Below are positions 20,215 to 28,487 of a stretch of DNA of 64,000 nt, piece by piece. The stretch lies in contig NZ_AGAF01000237.1 in assembly GCF_000224515.1 (NCBI RefSeq), forward strand, positions 1 to 64,000. The letters run 5' to 3'. Origin of the DNA: Desulfosporosinus sp. OT (lineage in GTDB: Bacteria; Bacillota; Desulfitobacteriia; Desulfitobacteriales; Desulfitobacteriaceae). Numbering within the stretch: the first letter of the stretch is position 1; every line of letters begins with the position of its first letter. The notes beneath the pieces are model-generated. The model was given only the letters and a program-made list of their open reading frames with translations, did no database searches and was not told the origin of the DNA. The position numbers and the translations under genes were made by a program.

Positions 20215-20414
20215 AATCTCTACAGAGAATCGGTGGTTGCTGCGAACCGACGAGAGGTTAAGCCTTTCCACTTTTGGAGCTCTCGGTGATGAACCGAAGG
20301 TCTGTGCCCTTTATAGCACGTTCGAGTGGTCGGCTCATTGGCTGACAATTTGGGTGGCAACGCGGATCCTTCCGTCCCATGTGAATAACATGGGGCGGAA
20401 GGATTATATTTTTT
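20215..20414 (+). promoter_or_regulatory. T-box riboswitch of serS
   Basis: A tRNA-sensing leader. Stem I begins with the AGAGAATCGGTGG-type start near 20223. The conserved T-box TGGGTGGCAACGCGG is at 20351-20365. The competing terminator is ATCCTTCCGTCCCATG paired with CATGGGGCGGAAGGAT and followed by TATATTTTTT (20366-20414). Uncharged tRNA binding would favour the antiterminator and switch on the downstream seryl-tRNA synthetase. Possible serine codons (AGC or TCT) occur in GGAGCTCTCGG near 20277, but the specifier loop was not folded. Confidence 0.88.
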
Positions 20415-20461
20415 CATGCAAAATCACCGGATAAGTAGCGTAAGAGGAAGGAAATGATTGA

Positions 20462-21742
20462 ATGTTAGACATGAAGTTATTTCGGACAAATCCAGAAGTT
20501 GTAAAAGAAAATATCAGAAAAAAATTCCAAGAACATAAGTTAGTGCTGGTTGATGAAGTGATCGAACTGGATCGACAAATCCGGGACGCAAAGTTCAGAT
20601 GTGATGTTTTAAGAAACCAGCGAAATTCTCTTAGTAAAGAAATTGGTGCCTTATTATCCAAAGGTCAAAAAGAGGAGGCCGAACAAAGAAAAGCGAAGGT
20701 TGCGAGCATTGCACACGAACTTTCGAAGTTAAAAGAGATGGAAGACAACCTTACAGCTCAAATCCGTGAAAGAATGCTGGTTATTCCAAACATCATTGAC
20801 CCGTCAGTGCCAATTGGTAAGGATGATAGTGAAAACGTTGAGCTTGAACGTTTCGGAGAACCTGCGGTGCCTAATTTTGAGGTTCCTTACCATATTGACA
20901 TTATTGAAAAATTACAGGGCATTGATCTCGAAAATGCTAGAAAAACCAGTGGAAATGGTTTTTATTATCTTTGTGGTGATATTGCACGTCTACATTCTGC
21001 AATTCTCTCCTATGCGCGCGATTTTATGATTGACAGGGGATTTACCTACTACGTTCCGCCATTTATGATTCGTAGCAATATAGTAACTGGGGTAATGAGT
21101 TTTTCTGAAATGGAAAACATGATGTATAAAATTGAAGGAGAGGATTTATACCTAATCGGAACAAGTGAACATTCTATGATTGGTAAATATATTGATACAA
21201 TTTTAGATGAGGTACAACTCCCGCAAGCTTTAACCAGCTATTCACCTTGTTTCCGCAAAGAAGTCGGTGCTCACGGTATTGAAGAACGAGGCATATATCG
21301 AACCCATCAATTTGAAAAGCAAGAGATGATCGTAGTTTGCAGGCCAGAAGAAAGTGCCCAGTGGTTTAGCAAGCTATATAAAAATACGGTCGACTTTTTT
21401 CGCTCATTGGATATTCCAGTACGTACATTGGAGTGTTGTTCAGGCGACTTGGCAGACTTGAAAGTAAAGAGTGTCGATGTGGAAGCATGGTCGCCTCGGC
21501 AACAAAAGTATTTTGAAGTTGGAAGCTGTTCTAATTTAGGTGATGCTCAAGCACGGCGTCTCGGTGTTCGTGTTAGGAATAAAGAACGTGGAAACTATTT
21601 TGCGCATACGCTTAACAATACAGTTGTTGCGCCACCACGTATGCTGATAGCATTTCTAGAGAACAACTTGAATTCAAACGGTACAGTAACAATCCCCAAG
21701 CCGCTCAAAATGTATATGGGTGGAAAGAATGTTATCGGATAG
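20462..21742 (+). CDS. serS: Seryl-tRNA synthetase, variant type
   Basis: A 426-residue class II synthetase charging tRNA-Ser. N-terminal coiled coil at about 25-105; motif 2 FRKEVGAHGIEERGIYRTHQ from residue 264; motif 3 at about 384-401. Two sites differ from the common bacterial enzyme: LIGTSEHSMIG replaces LIPTAEVPV in the serine-binding loop, and motif 3 reads NNTVVAPPRMLIAFLEN instead of NGSGLAVGRTLVAxLEN, keeping the Arg. It may be a second SerRS paralogue. Start ATG follows GGAAGGAAATGATTGA. A T-box precedes it. An internal 251-bp piece is duplicated at 27650. Confidence 0.9.
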   Translation: MLDMKLFRTNPEVVKENIRKKFQEHKLVLVDEVIELDRQIRDAKFRCDVLRNQRNSLSKEIGALLSKGQKEEAEQRKAKVASIAHELSKLKEMEDNLTAQIRERMLVIPNIIDPSVPIGKDDSENVELERFGEPAVPNFEVPYHIDIIEKLQGIDLENARKTSGNGFYYLCGDIARLHSAILSYARDFMIDRGFTYYVPPFMIRSNIVTGVMSFSEMENMMYKIEGEDLYLIGTSEHSMIGKYIDTILDEVQLPQALTSYSPCFRKEVGAHGIEERGIYRTHQFEKQEMIVVCRPEESAQWFSKLYKNTVDFFRSLDIPVRTLECCSGDLADLKVKSVDVEAWSPRQQKYFEVGSCSNLGDAQARRLGVRVRNKERGNYFAHTLNNTVVAPPRMLIAFLENNLNSNGTVTIPKPLKMYMGGKNVIG

Positions 21743-22063
21743 GTCCGTCCATGAGTGGATAACAAATTCAGGCAAGTTTTTGGACTATGTAACACGGCAA
21801 CGTCAGACAACCCCCCGAAGACAAATCACCTGCCGGGAGCGTTGGGTGGTTTATGCTAAGATTGTGCTCGAAGAGCACGATGCTGTATCCGAGATGTGGG
21901 TAGCCCCTTCGAAGTCGGTTTGTAGAGGGGAGGGGAGGTCCCCTTGAATTACATATATATCAGCTGGAGCGTTTAAGGTGTTTCTGGTTTTTTACATATA
22001 AGATCTGGCAAATAAAAAGGAATATACGATACAGAGAGCATCGTTGTGTTCCAATAACCTACG
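21743..22063. other. Decayed stretch downstream of serS
   Basis: A 70-codon frame overlapping the end of serS (to 21947) has no ribosome site. The sequence GATGCTGTATCCGAGATG at 21879-21896 and what follows recur at 27904-27950 next to the serS fragment. Confidence 0.4.
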
Positions 22064-22416
22064 TTGAAGGTGTTTTGCGGTCAATGTGGCAATATATTTC
22101 AAAGAAGGCATTAGAACACCACCTATACATCAAAGTAAGTTGTGTGGCAGTGCGAAATCTACATAATTAGGGCAAGGATGTCTGTGGTGCCAAAGCGGTA
22201 GTACGAAAGAAAAGGTTAGAGCATGATAGGGTAAACGACATGAAGGACGAGTTGAAACAAAGGTTTGACGAAATTGTAGAGACGATAAACAGCAGGGATT
22301 CATTTCTTGAAGAGTTCGATGAAATATTTAATGCGTTGGTTGAGAAGATAGAAGTTCTCGTGCCGACGCATTTTGTTTTTTTAGGAGTTCACAATCAGGT
22401 GTGCATCCCTATCTAA
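22064..22416 (+). pseudogene. C-terminal remnant of a large serine recombinase
   Basis: Reading across frames gives the zinc-ribbon start (VFCGQCGNIFQRR, then VVWQC), then DMKDELKQRFDEIVETINSR, SFLEEFDEIFNALVEKIEVL and HFVF, ending in TAA at 22416. The Cys-rich ribbon, coiled coil and terminal strand are the order found in large serine recombinases of integrative elements. Several frameshifts and stops interrupt it and the catalytic N-terminus is absent. The 3' end carries an imperfect AATGCG...CGCATT hairpin followed by a T-run. Confidence 0.65.
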
Positions 22417-22665
22417 ATACTCGATCTTATGGAGTGTTATGCTAAGTCTGGCACTATGCTACCAGAATTAGACGTTTACTGATAGGAATAGTTCCGAAAC
22501 AAACACTATAGTAAATCGACGTTATTTGAAAAAAGAACTTTGGCCTGTACATTTTAATAACTGGCTTTTAGAGTTTTACATATTTCTCCTTATACACCCA
22601 CTTAAACAGAATAATTAATACGTATTATTAATATAACCATAATTTAGAAGAGGAGGTATATATTA

Positions 22666-23718
22666 ATGTCCAAACCAAGAAGAAAAATGTTAGTCAGTGT
22701 TTTAGCAGTAGGATGTTTACTTGCTGGGGGTATACTGTCAAATGTTCCAGTGGCAAATGCTGCTTCCATGCAAGCTAATCAAAAGCCGGGTCAGCGAATT
22801 GGCCAACAGGATCAAAAGCCTGGTCGACGACTTGGACAACAGAATCAAAAGCCAGGTCAACGAGTTGGACAACAGGTGCAACATCAATCGTTATTTCAAT
22901 TTCACATCATTTCTCAAGTGGCAAGTATTCTAGGCGTCGATGAACAAACCATTATTGGTAAATTACAAGCTGGCAATACCTTGGTTGAAATCGCTGAAAG
23001 TTACGGTGTTAATGAAAGCACTCTGTTGTCAGACCTCGAGGCACGTTTAGGGGATGCTATTGATGATGCAGTTACCGCTGGCACTATTACCGAAGCTCAA
23101 GCCATAGAAATGGAAAGCCAATTAACTGAACGTCTAGCACAACTCGTAGAAGGCACATCTAACAGTTCTCTGTCCGTGCCAACTAACTTTTACGCTACAG
23201 TTGAAAGTTCCAGCGAAATATACCTAGACTGGGATTCTGTTAGTGATGCAACCGCCTATTATATTTACAGAGCAACTTCTTCTTTCGGAACTTACACCAA
23301 AGTTGATACCGTTACAACCACAAGTTATACCGATGATGATTTGTCTGATAATACAACCTACTATTATAAAGTAAAGGCTGTTAACAGTTCTGGTACAAGT
23401 GATTACTCATCTGCAGTTCATGCAACAACTTCTGATGAGTCTGATGAACTGTCCGTACCGGATGATCTTACTGCTACAGTTAAAAGTTCCAGCGAAATAT
23501 ACCTAGACTGGGATTCTGTTAGTGATGCAACCGCCTATTATATTTACAGAGCAACTTCTTCTTTCGGAACTTACGCCAAAGTTGATACCGTTACAACCAC
23601 AAGTTATACCGATGATGATTTGTCTGATGATACAACCTACTATTATAAAGTAAAGGCTGTAAACAGTTCTGGAACAAGCAATTACTCACCTGCAGTTCAT
23701 GCAACTACTGAAGACTAG
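22666..23718 (+). CDS. Secreted protein with two fibronectin type III domains
   Basis: 350 residues. Signal peptide 1-32, with likely cleavage after VANA. A basic linker has three QKPGQRxGQQ-type repeats (about 39-69), followed by a helical region (110-165) and two FN3 domains (about 168-255 and 262-350). The FN3 domains are nearly identical (EIYLDWDSVSDATAYYIY; TTSYTDDDLS), and their DNA repeats with a 279-bp offset (23204-23430 and 23483-23709). It is probably an extracellular adhesive or matrix protein; no catalytic domain is seen. RBS GAGGAGG. A terminator follows. Confidence 0.8.
   Translation: MSKPRRKMLVSVLAVGCLLAGGILSNVPVANAASMQANQKPGQRIGQQDQKPGRRLGQQNQKPGQRVGQQVQHQSLFQFHIISQVASILGVDEQTIIGKLQAGNTLVEIAESYGVNESTLLSDLEARLGDAIDDAVTAGTITEAQAIEMESQLTERLAQLVEGTSNSSLSVPTNFYATVESSSEIYLDWDSVSDATAYYIYRATSSFGTYTKVDTVTTTSYTDDDLSDNTTYYYKVKAVNSSGTSDYSSAVHATTSDESDELSVPDDLTATVKSSSEIYLDWDSVSDATAYYIYRATSSFGTYAKVDTVTTTSYTDDDLSDDTTYYYKVKAVNSSGTSNYSPAVHATTED
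23204..23709 (+). repeat. Tandem 279-bp duplication encoding the FN3 domains
   Basis: Two copies of about 227 bp, almost identical in DNA, with only a handful of base differences. This points to recent duplication or gene conversion. Confidence 0.75.
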
Positions 23719-23749
23719 TAACAATAAATATTTATTAATGGAATACAGA

Positions 23750-23793
23750 AACCTCCGAAACTAAAATTATTGAGTTTTGGAGGTTCTTTTTTT
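23750..23793 (+). terminator. Terminator of the FN3 gene
   Basis: AACCTCC (23750-23756) pairs with GGAGGTT (23779-23785), with inner AAACT/AGTTT pairing, and is followed by CTTTTTTT. Confidence 0.75.
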
Positions 23794-24000
23794 CATAAAA
23801 ACAAAACAAAGAAGATGAATTTGTAACTGAAATAGTGATTTAAGATTTTATTTAACCCCGATGAAAGAAGCTGTTCAATTTAAAGGTAACTAGAGACATC
23901 GCACGAAAGGTGAATATTAAGTATACTATATATTATCTTTTGAGAACTCCAATGCAATTGGTTAAACAAACTAAATTCCTTAATATTCTTTTAAAGGTGG

Positions 24001-24045
24001 ATAGGGCACCCTAGTCACGGTAAAATGACATATATAATATAGCGC
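24001..24045. repeat. Dispersed repeat copy, short form
   Basis: ATAGGGCACCCTAGTCACGG and the following AATATAGCGC resemble 25417-25465 (CAGGGCACCCTGGTCACGG, then AATATAGCAC). Confidence 0.4.
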
Positions 24046-24123
24046 TTTTAACGTGACAGGGCACGTTGGTGTTACTTCAATGTAGGGAAGTATATAGTGC
24101 ATGAACTGCCAGGGCGATTTTGA

Positions 24124-24190
24124 AGAGACCACTGAAAAAAGGACTAAAATCCTTTCTGGATTTTGCCCCTTTTTCAGTGGTCTCTATTTT
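24124..24190. terminator. Long hairpin
   Basis: AGAGACCACTGAAAAA pairs with TTTTTCAGTGGTCTCT, and AAAATCC/GGATTTT pair inside. It lies 40 bases beyond the 3' end of the arsR-type gene. A T-rich tail (ATTTTG) exists only on the forward strand, so its direction is uncertain. Confidence 0.5.
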
Positions 24191-24230
24191 GACATTCTGG
24201 TCTTTTTGCATATATAGTTACATATTGGTC

Positions 24231-24539
24231 CTAAAATGGCTCGGACGCACTAAGAATAACCTCTAAAAGTCCCGGAAATCGGGCTTCAAGGTCATTGCAA
24301 CGTAAAGAAACAAATCTTTGCGTTCCTTCACTACGTATCTTGATTACCCCCGATTCTCGTAGAACTCTAATGTGATGTGACAATGTAGACTTAGCCATTG
24401 ATACGTCTAGATCTTGGCAGCTATGTTCTCCAATGTTCTTTAATTTCAAGAAAATTCTTAAACGAGTTTGGTCGCTTAGGGCATGAAGTACGTGCGTTAA
24501 TTTAATTTGCTCTGTTGGTAGATGATAAATTTCTTTCAT
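24231..24539 (-). CDS. ArsR/SmtB family transcriptional regulator
   Basis: A 102-residue winged-helix protein (HVLHALSDQTRLRIFLKL, the recognition region SMAKSTLSHHIRVLRESGV, and wing SEGTQRFVSL). The ArsR-type ELCVCD metal site is absent and there is only one Cys in the helix region (HSCQDL), so the ligand is uncertain. It is divergent from the C_GCAxxG_C_C gene 94 bases away and probably represses it or itself. A partial ATTCAAT/ATTGAAT inverted repeat lies in the shared promoter region near 24569-24617. Confidence 0.85.
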   Translation of the reverse strand: MKEIYHLPTEQIKLTHVLHALSDQTRLRIFLKLKNIGEHSCQDLDVSMAKSTLSHHIRVLRESGVIKIRSEGTQRFVSLRCNDLEARFPGLLEVILSASEPF

Positions 24540-24632
24540 GTCTTGAATTATACCAGATTATATGATAACATTCAATTTATAATAGTTCGATAGATCTAGT
24601 TATTTAGAATAATTGAATTAGGAGGCGTCTAA

Positions 24633-25076
24633 ATGAGTATTTCTAATAAAGCAACGTTGATGTTTTATGAATCTGGTTTTGTATGCAGCCAGGCTGTTTT
24701 TGCTACGTTAGGTGAACAGCTAGGTATAGAAAGGAAGCAAGCCCTTAAAATTGCTGCTGGGTTTGGTGGAGGAGTAGCTTCCCAAGGAAGTATTTGTGGA
24801 GCAGTGAGTGGGGCGATTATGGCAATTGGATTAAAGCATGGTCATTATGAGGGTTCCGATGAATATGCAAAAAATGAAACAACCTTTCTTGCCCAGGAAT
24901 TTATTGAAAAAATCAAAGATAAGTATGGTTGTTATACATGCAAAGGTATTACCGGTATAGACTTTACGATGCCGGAAGGCCGAAAGCTTGCTAAGGAGAA
25001 AGGCATATGGGAGAAAAACGGGCTTTGTTTTAATGTAATAAAAGATACTGTTGAAATAGTAGAGGAGATGTGGTAA
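24633..25076 (+). CDS. C_GCAxxG_C_C family redox-active protein
   Basis: A 147-residue protein whose family is defined by cysteines at C, GCAxxG, C and C. Here they are FVCSQAVF, SICGAVSG, and CYTC near residue 106, with GFGGGVASQGS between. The family is thought to be redox-active, often near oxidoreductases in anaerobes; function is not established. RBS TTAGGAGGCG. The divergent ArsR regulator suggests inducible expression. Confidence 0.85.
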   Translation: MSISNKATLMFYESGFVCSQAVFATLGEQLGIERKQALKIAAGFGGGVASQGSICGAVSGAIMAIGLKHGHYEGSDEYAKNETTFLAQEFIEKIKDKYGCYTCKGITGIDFTMPEGRKLAKEKGIWEKNGLCFNVIKDTVEIVEEMW

Positions 25077-25475
25077 TAGAAAAACGGCCACCGCAATTGA
25101 TGGTAACCAAAAATCATACACATCACTATAAGAGAAAATTTCCTGTAGCCCTAGTAACCGATTTATATTCCTATATAAAATATCCCCATCCACTCCGATT
25201 TCAACGTTGGAGTGCTGTATAGTGGAGGAAGTTTGTCGACCTGTAATAATAGATTGCATAGTGATAGTGGGAGAAATATGGCAAATATTGCAGAACAAAA
25301 CTTTTGGAGATGGGAGAATGATAGGGATAAAAGCCGCCGGGGTTGCAATCTTGTTAAACGATTTCGTATGGTTATTATGGGTTATTAGTATCTCTAGATG
25401 AGATTTATATCTCGGAGACAGGGCACCCTGGTCACGGCAATATGAGTATAAAAAATATAGCACTATATCGTCTCG
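25077..25475. other. Gap with a dispersed repeat
   Basis: No live gene supported. A copy of the dispersed repeat lies at about 25401-25440 (GAGATTTATATCTCGGAGAC, then AGGGCACCCTGG), matching 1313-1343 and in part 24001. A reverse-strand frame of 242 codons (25559-24831) runs antisense through the C_GCAxxG_C_C gene and is judged a shadow. Confidence 0.4.
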
Positions 25476-25616
25476 ATGCACGCTGGAGACGATAATAAGG
25501 GGGGTTATATCCAAGAGTGCTGGATTGAATTCAAGGCTGATGGTTCTCTGACTCGGCATATACCAAGAAAAATAAAACTGACTAAGAGTACGTTTGGTTC
25601 CATTGTTGGCTCTTAG
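25476..25616 (+). CDS. Short ORF or gene remnant, 46 codons
   Basis: MHAGDDNKGGYIQECWIEF, then KADGSLTRHIP, then KLTKSTFG, ending in TAG. The composition is protein-like but there is no ribosome site, and the dispersed repeat abuts its 5' end. It looks like the C-terminal piece of a lost gene; family not recognised. Confidence 0.3.
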   Translation: MHAGDDNKGGYIQECWIEFKADGSLTRHIPRKIKLTKSTFGSIVGS

Positions 25617-25769
25617 GCAGTCTTATTAACATTAAGCGGATAAGCTAATTTTTCTGACTAATTGAAAAATGCTAATGATTCCACCCCCGTGCGGGTGTGC
25701 GATTAAAACCATAACATTCAGCACAATATCTTTAGTAGTGTGTCTAGAATAGTTATCGCAAGTGTTAAT

Positions 25770-26936
25770 TTATGAAATCGAGACACCTGCGCTTGCGTAA
25801 CCTGCTACGGTATTAATTAGTATTTCGCCTGAAGCGGTTGCGGAAAATACGAGTAACAATCGAATCTGCGCAGCGACAGGAATTGATAATCCTGTTACAA
25901 TGCCATTACTAATCGTGCCAACTGAAACAATACCAGATATAGGTGGAGATAATGTTACTGCGGTACCTGGTATTGGCGAAAAAATATTATCTGGTGTTGT
26001 CGACTCATATAGTTGAGCTGTAATAGTTATTGATGTTCCGATGAGGGATAAAGCAACAGTAGTGCTAAAATAAGCTGCGATTGACGTGATGGTCCCATCG
26101 CGGGGAACTGAAAATGCGAAATTTAGAAGTGTACCTCCTGCACCTGTAAGGTCAATTGTTGCTCCGAGAACGGTAAGACCTGGAGCTGAATTTCCAAATC
26201 CAAGGAAGCCAGGTATGCCTACTAACCCAAGCGCAATCGTAGTTAGAGAAACAGGTATCCCTGACGCGTAAGCAATGATTGCTCCATTGCCTGCCAATCC
26301 AGTAGCGCCAGTAGCGCCGGTAACTCCTGCACATGAGCTATAATTTACAATCAAATATGGTGGATTGGCATTAGCGGTACTTTCGTACCCAATGATCGTA
26401 TCTGACTTATCTTCATTTCCTATAAGTGTAACGCCAAAATTTGCATGACACATATTGCTCCAACCCTGAGCTAAACCCGTTATATCAATAGATATATAAG
26501 TTCCAACATCGCTATCAATTACATTAAAAGAATAAAGGGTAATGATAGTATTCGGTGCAGTGTCCCAGGTTACAGTCGCTTGGCTAAAATTATTTTCATT
26601 TTCATATATTGTTACTGTTTGGGGTGAAAGATCATTATCAGGTTTATCTTTTCTATTAATAAAAAGGTGAAGAATAGCACTACATATTATACTTGAGCAA
26701 GGTAAATCAATAGAAAATTTCAGTAACGTTCTATAAGCATCTGGCTTACAATGATTCACTCGAGTTCTAAGATATTCTCCTGTAAATAATTGACTAATAG
26801 CTCCAAAGTTTATTTTTTGATAAAATTGTGAAATATAAACACTATCAGTCGGAGAAATATTAATAGATGACGACAAAAGAATCCTTTCTTCCTTTGCTAG
26901 AAAATTACAATTTCCGTAAATAAGTGATTTAAACAA
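25770..26936 (-). CDS. Spore-surface protein: DNRLRE domain, collagen-like segment, BclA-type C-domain
   Basis: 388 residues. Residues 20-200 form a DNRLRE-type domain ([28 protein letters not shown]). A very short Gly-X-Y stretch follows ([13 protein letters not shown], near 206-218). The rest is a BclA/exosporium-like C-terminal domain ([31 protein letters not shown]). Such proteins coat exosporia. The start is unclear: the reading frame begins at TTG 26936 without a good ribosome site, and downstream starts are possible. The DNRLRE plus BclA combination is unusual. Confidence 0.7.
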   Translation of the reverse strand: MFKSLIYGNCNFLAKEERILLSSSINISPTDSVYISQFYQKINFGAISQLFTGEYLRTRVNHCKPDAYRTLLKFSIDLPCSSIICSAILHLFINRKDKPDNDLSPQTVTIYENENNFSQATVTWDTAPNTIITLYSFNVIDSDVGTYISIDITGLAQGWSNMCHANFGVTLIGNEDKSDTIIGYESTANANPPYLIVNYSSCAGVTGATGATGLAGNGAIIAYASGIPVSLTTIALGLVGIPGFLGFGNSAPGLTVLGATIDLTGAGGTLLNFAFSVPRDGTITSIAAYFSTTVALSLIGTSITITAQLYESTTPDNIFSPIPGTAVTLSPPISGIVSVGTISNGIVTGLSIPVAAQIRLLLVFSATASGEILINTVAGYASAGVSIS

Positions 26937-27112
26937 TTAAAAAGGGGGCGTAGTGGATTCCATTTAATATCCATTGGAATAGATTTATTGCACTATAAGA
27001 CAAGGGTATTGGAGGTTAATTGCAAGATAGTTTTTATGCCAGAATATTCCATAACCATAAAAAGGTTACACTAGTACTGCAAAGTAGTCATCTATTACAG
27101 CATTTTAATATC
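26937..27112. other. Upstream region of the spore-surface gene
   Basis: No gene seen. It should hold the promoter for the reverse-strand spore gene, but none was identified. Confidence 0.3.
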
Positions 27113-27177
27113 GGCCACATAGATAACCCTCTGCCATAATAAGACAGAGGGTTATCTATGTGGCCCTGTGTTTTTTG
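27113..27177 (+). terminator. Perfect 21-bp terminator hairpin
   Basis: GGCCACATAGATAACCCTCT(G) at 27113-27133 pairs perfectly with 27145-27165, followed by CTGTGTTTTTTG. No gene ends directly before it. Confidence 0.65.
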
Positions 27178-27522
27178 ACGTGTAGATCCGAAAAACCTTT
27201 GCTCTTTAAATGGACTTTGAGAAACTCACAGGGGAAGTAACACCAACGCCTGTCGAGACCGTAGTACGTCTCAGAAAACATAGTACATAACACAATAGAA
27301 ATAGAGACAGTATGGCTTCCTTGTAACGATGAAGTCATACTGTTCTATAGTATAGATAATTATGGTGCGGGTGTGAATTGTGTAACTATTTAAATAGGAT
27401 GTTTGATACATTTAACAACTGAAAAATAATGGATGTAATGTTTTCGAATTAACCCAGGTTGAGACCTGAATTTTGTTGTAACCTCTATCAAGGACGCCGT
27501 GTGATGGGGGTACAAGGCGGAG
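27178..27522. other. Gap without a supported gene
   Basis: Short frames only. GAGACCGTAGTACGTCTC near 27255 forms a small hairpin. Confidence 0.35.
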
Positions 27523-27603
27523 ATGACATCAAAGCCGTATGTCGTTATTGTCGGTTATGTGAATGTCGCTAATGTAGTTTACTGTAATTACATGGAGCAG
27601 TGA
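27523..27603 (+). pseudogene. N-terminal fragment of a PfkB-family sugar kinase
   Basis: 26 codons (MTSKPYVVIVGYVNVANVV...) behind AAGGCGGAG resemble the start of PfkB-type kinases (PYVVVIGGxNVD). A stop follows and the rest is gone; the serS fragment begins 47 bases later. Confidence 0.45.
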
Positions 27604-27649
27604 AGAAGTATATAATGAACATGAATTGCTAGGTCGTCGCACAAGACAG

Positions 27650-27950
27650 TAAAAATACGGTCGATTTTTTTCGCTCATTGGATATTCCAGTACGTACATT
27701 GGAGTGTTGTTCAGGCGACTTGGCAGACTTGAAAGTAAAGAGTGTCGATGTGGAAGCATGGTCGCCTCGGCAACAAAAGTATTTTGAAGTTGGAAGCTGT
27801 TCTAATTTAGGTGATGCTCAAGCACGGCGTCTCGGTGTTCGTGTTAGGAATAAAGAAAGTGGAAACTATTTTGCGCATACGCTTAACAATACAGTCGTTG
27901 TATGATGCTGTATCCGAGATGAAGGTAAACCTTCAAAGTTAGTTTGTAGA
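27650..27950 (+). pseudogene. Duplicated internal fragment of serS
   Basis: 27650-27900 matches 21379-21629 of serS with three base differences in 251. It then jumps to sequence matching the region downstream of serS (27904-27921 equals 21879-21896, and similarity continues). It encodes VRTLECCSGDLADLKVKSVD and onward, but no complete protein. Confidence 0.9.
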
Positions 27951-28020
27951 ATTATCCACAAAATCACCTTTTTGGTTTATACTTGTAAAGTAGATTTTCA
28001 TACTGCGAGGAGGCAATATT

Positions 28021-28473
28021 TTGGATATTTTACGCGCCCCAGAACTTTACATTGATAAGGATGGACTATGGTACGCCGATGGTGAGCTTATGATCAACAA
28101 AGAAATTATTATGTTATTTGCTTCCCATCTGAGAAAAGCTGGTCCTGATAAATATCATATAGATTGGCAGAATCAATTGTACCCAGTGAGGGTGGAGGAC
28201 GCTCCTTTTTTCGTTCAATCTTTAACCGAACAGGAGGGGCGGCTTAGGATACAGCTTTATGATGGCCGAAAATTTCCCTTGCCCCCGGGTAATCTTATCA
28301 TGAAAAACAATATTCCCTACATCTCTTTGTTCTGGCAGCATGATTCGAAACTGTCTCATCCTTCCTATTGTGAGTTGTGTAAAAATGTGATCGAGCGGGA
28401 TGGTCAATATATTATCAAATACGGCGCTGACGAATGGCTGGTTGAAGAGATAGTGGTACAAAAGGGTTTTTAA
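28021..28473 (+). CDS. DUF1285-like protein
   Basis: 150 residues. TTG start with GCGAGGAGGCAA upstream. The N-terminal part (IDKDGLWYADGELMINKEII; LFASHLRKAG; YPVRVEDAPFFVQSL) resembles DUF1285 proteins. The C-terminal CELCKNVIERDGQYIIKYG has a Cys pair. No established function. It is followed after 14 bases by an M20 peptidase in the same direction, likely co-transcribed. Confidence 0.65.
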   Translation: MDILRAPELYIDKDGLWYADGELMINKEIIMLFASHLRKAGPDKYHIDWQNQLYPVRVEDAPFFVQSLTEQEGRLRIQLYDGRKFPLPPGNLIMKNNIPYISLFWQHDSKLSHPSYCELCKNVIERDGQYIIKYGADEWLVEEIVVQKGF

Positions 28474-28487
28474 AGGGAGTTCAGTCT

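Noticed and set aside
21720..21947. A 75-codon ORF overlapping the end of serS
   Set aside because: No ribosome site, overlaps serS, and composition unlike its neighbours. Probably chance or debris.
24831..25559. A 242-codon reverse-strand ORF
   Set aside because: Half of it is antisense to the C_GCAxxG_C_C gene and it has no ribosome site. The part beyond the gene has no recognisable family.
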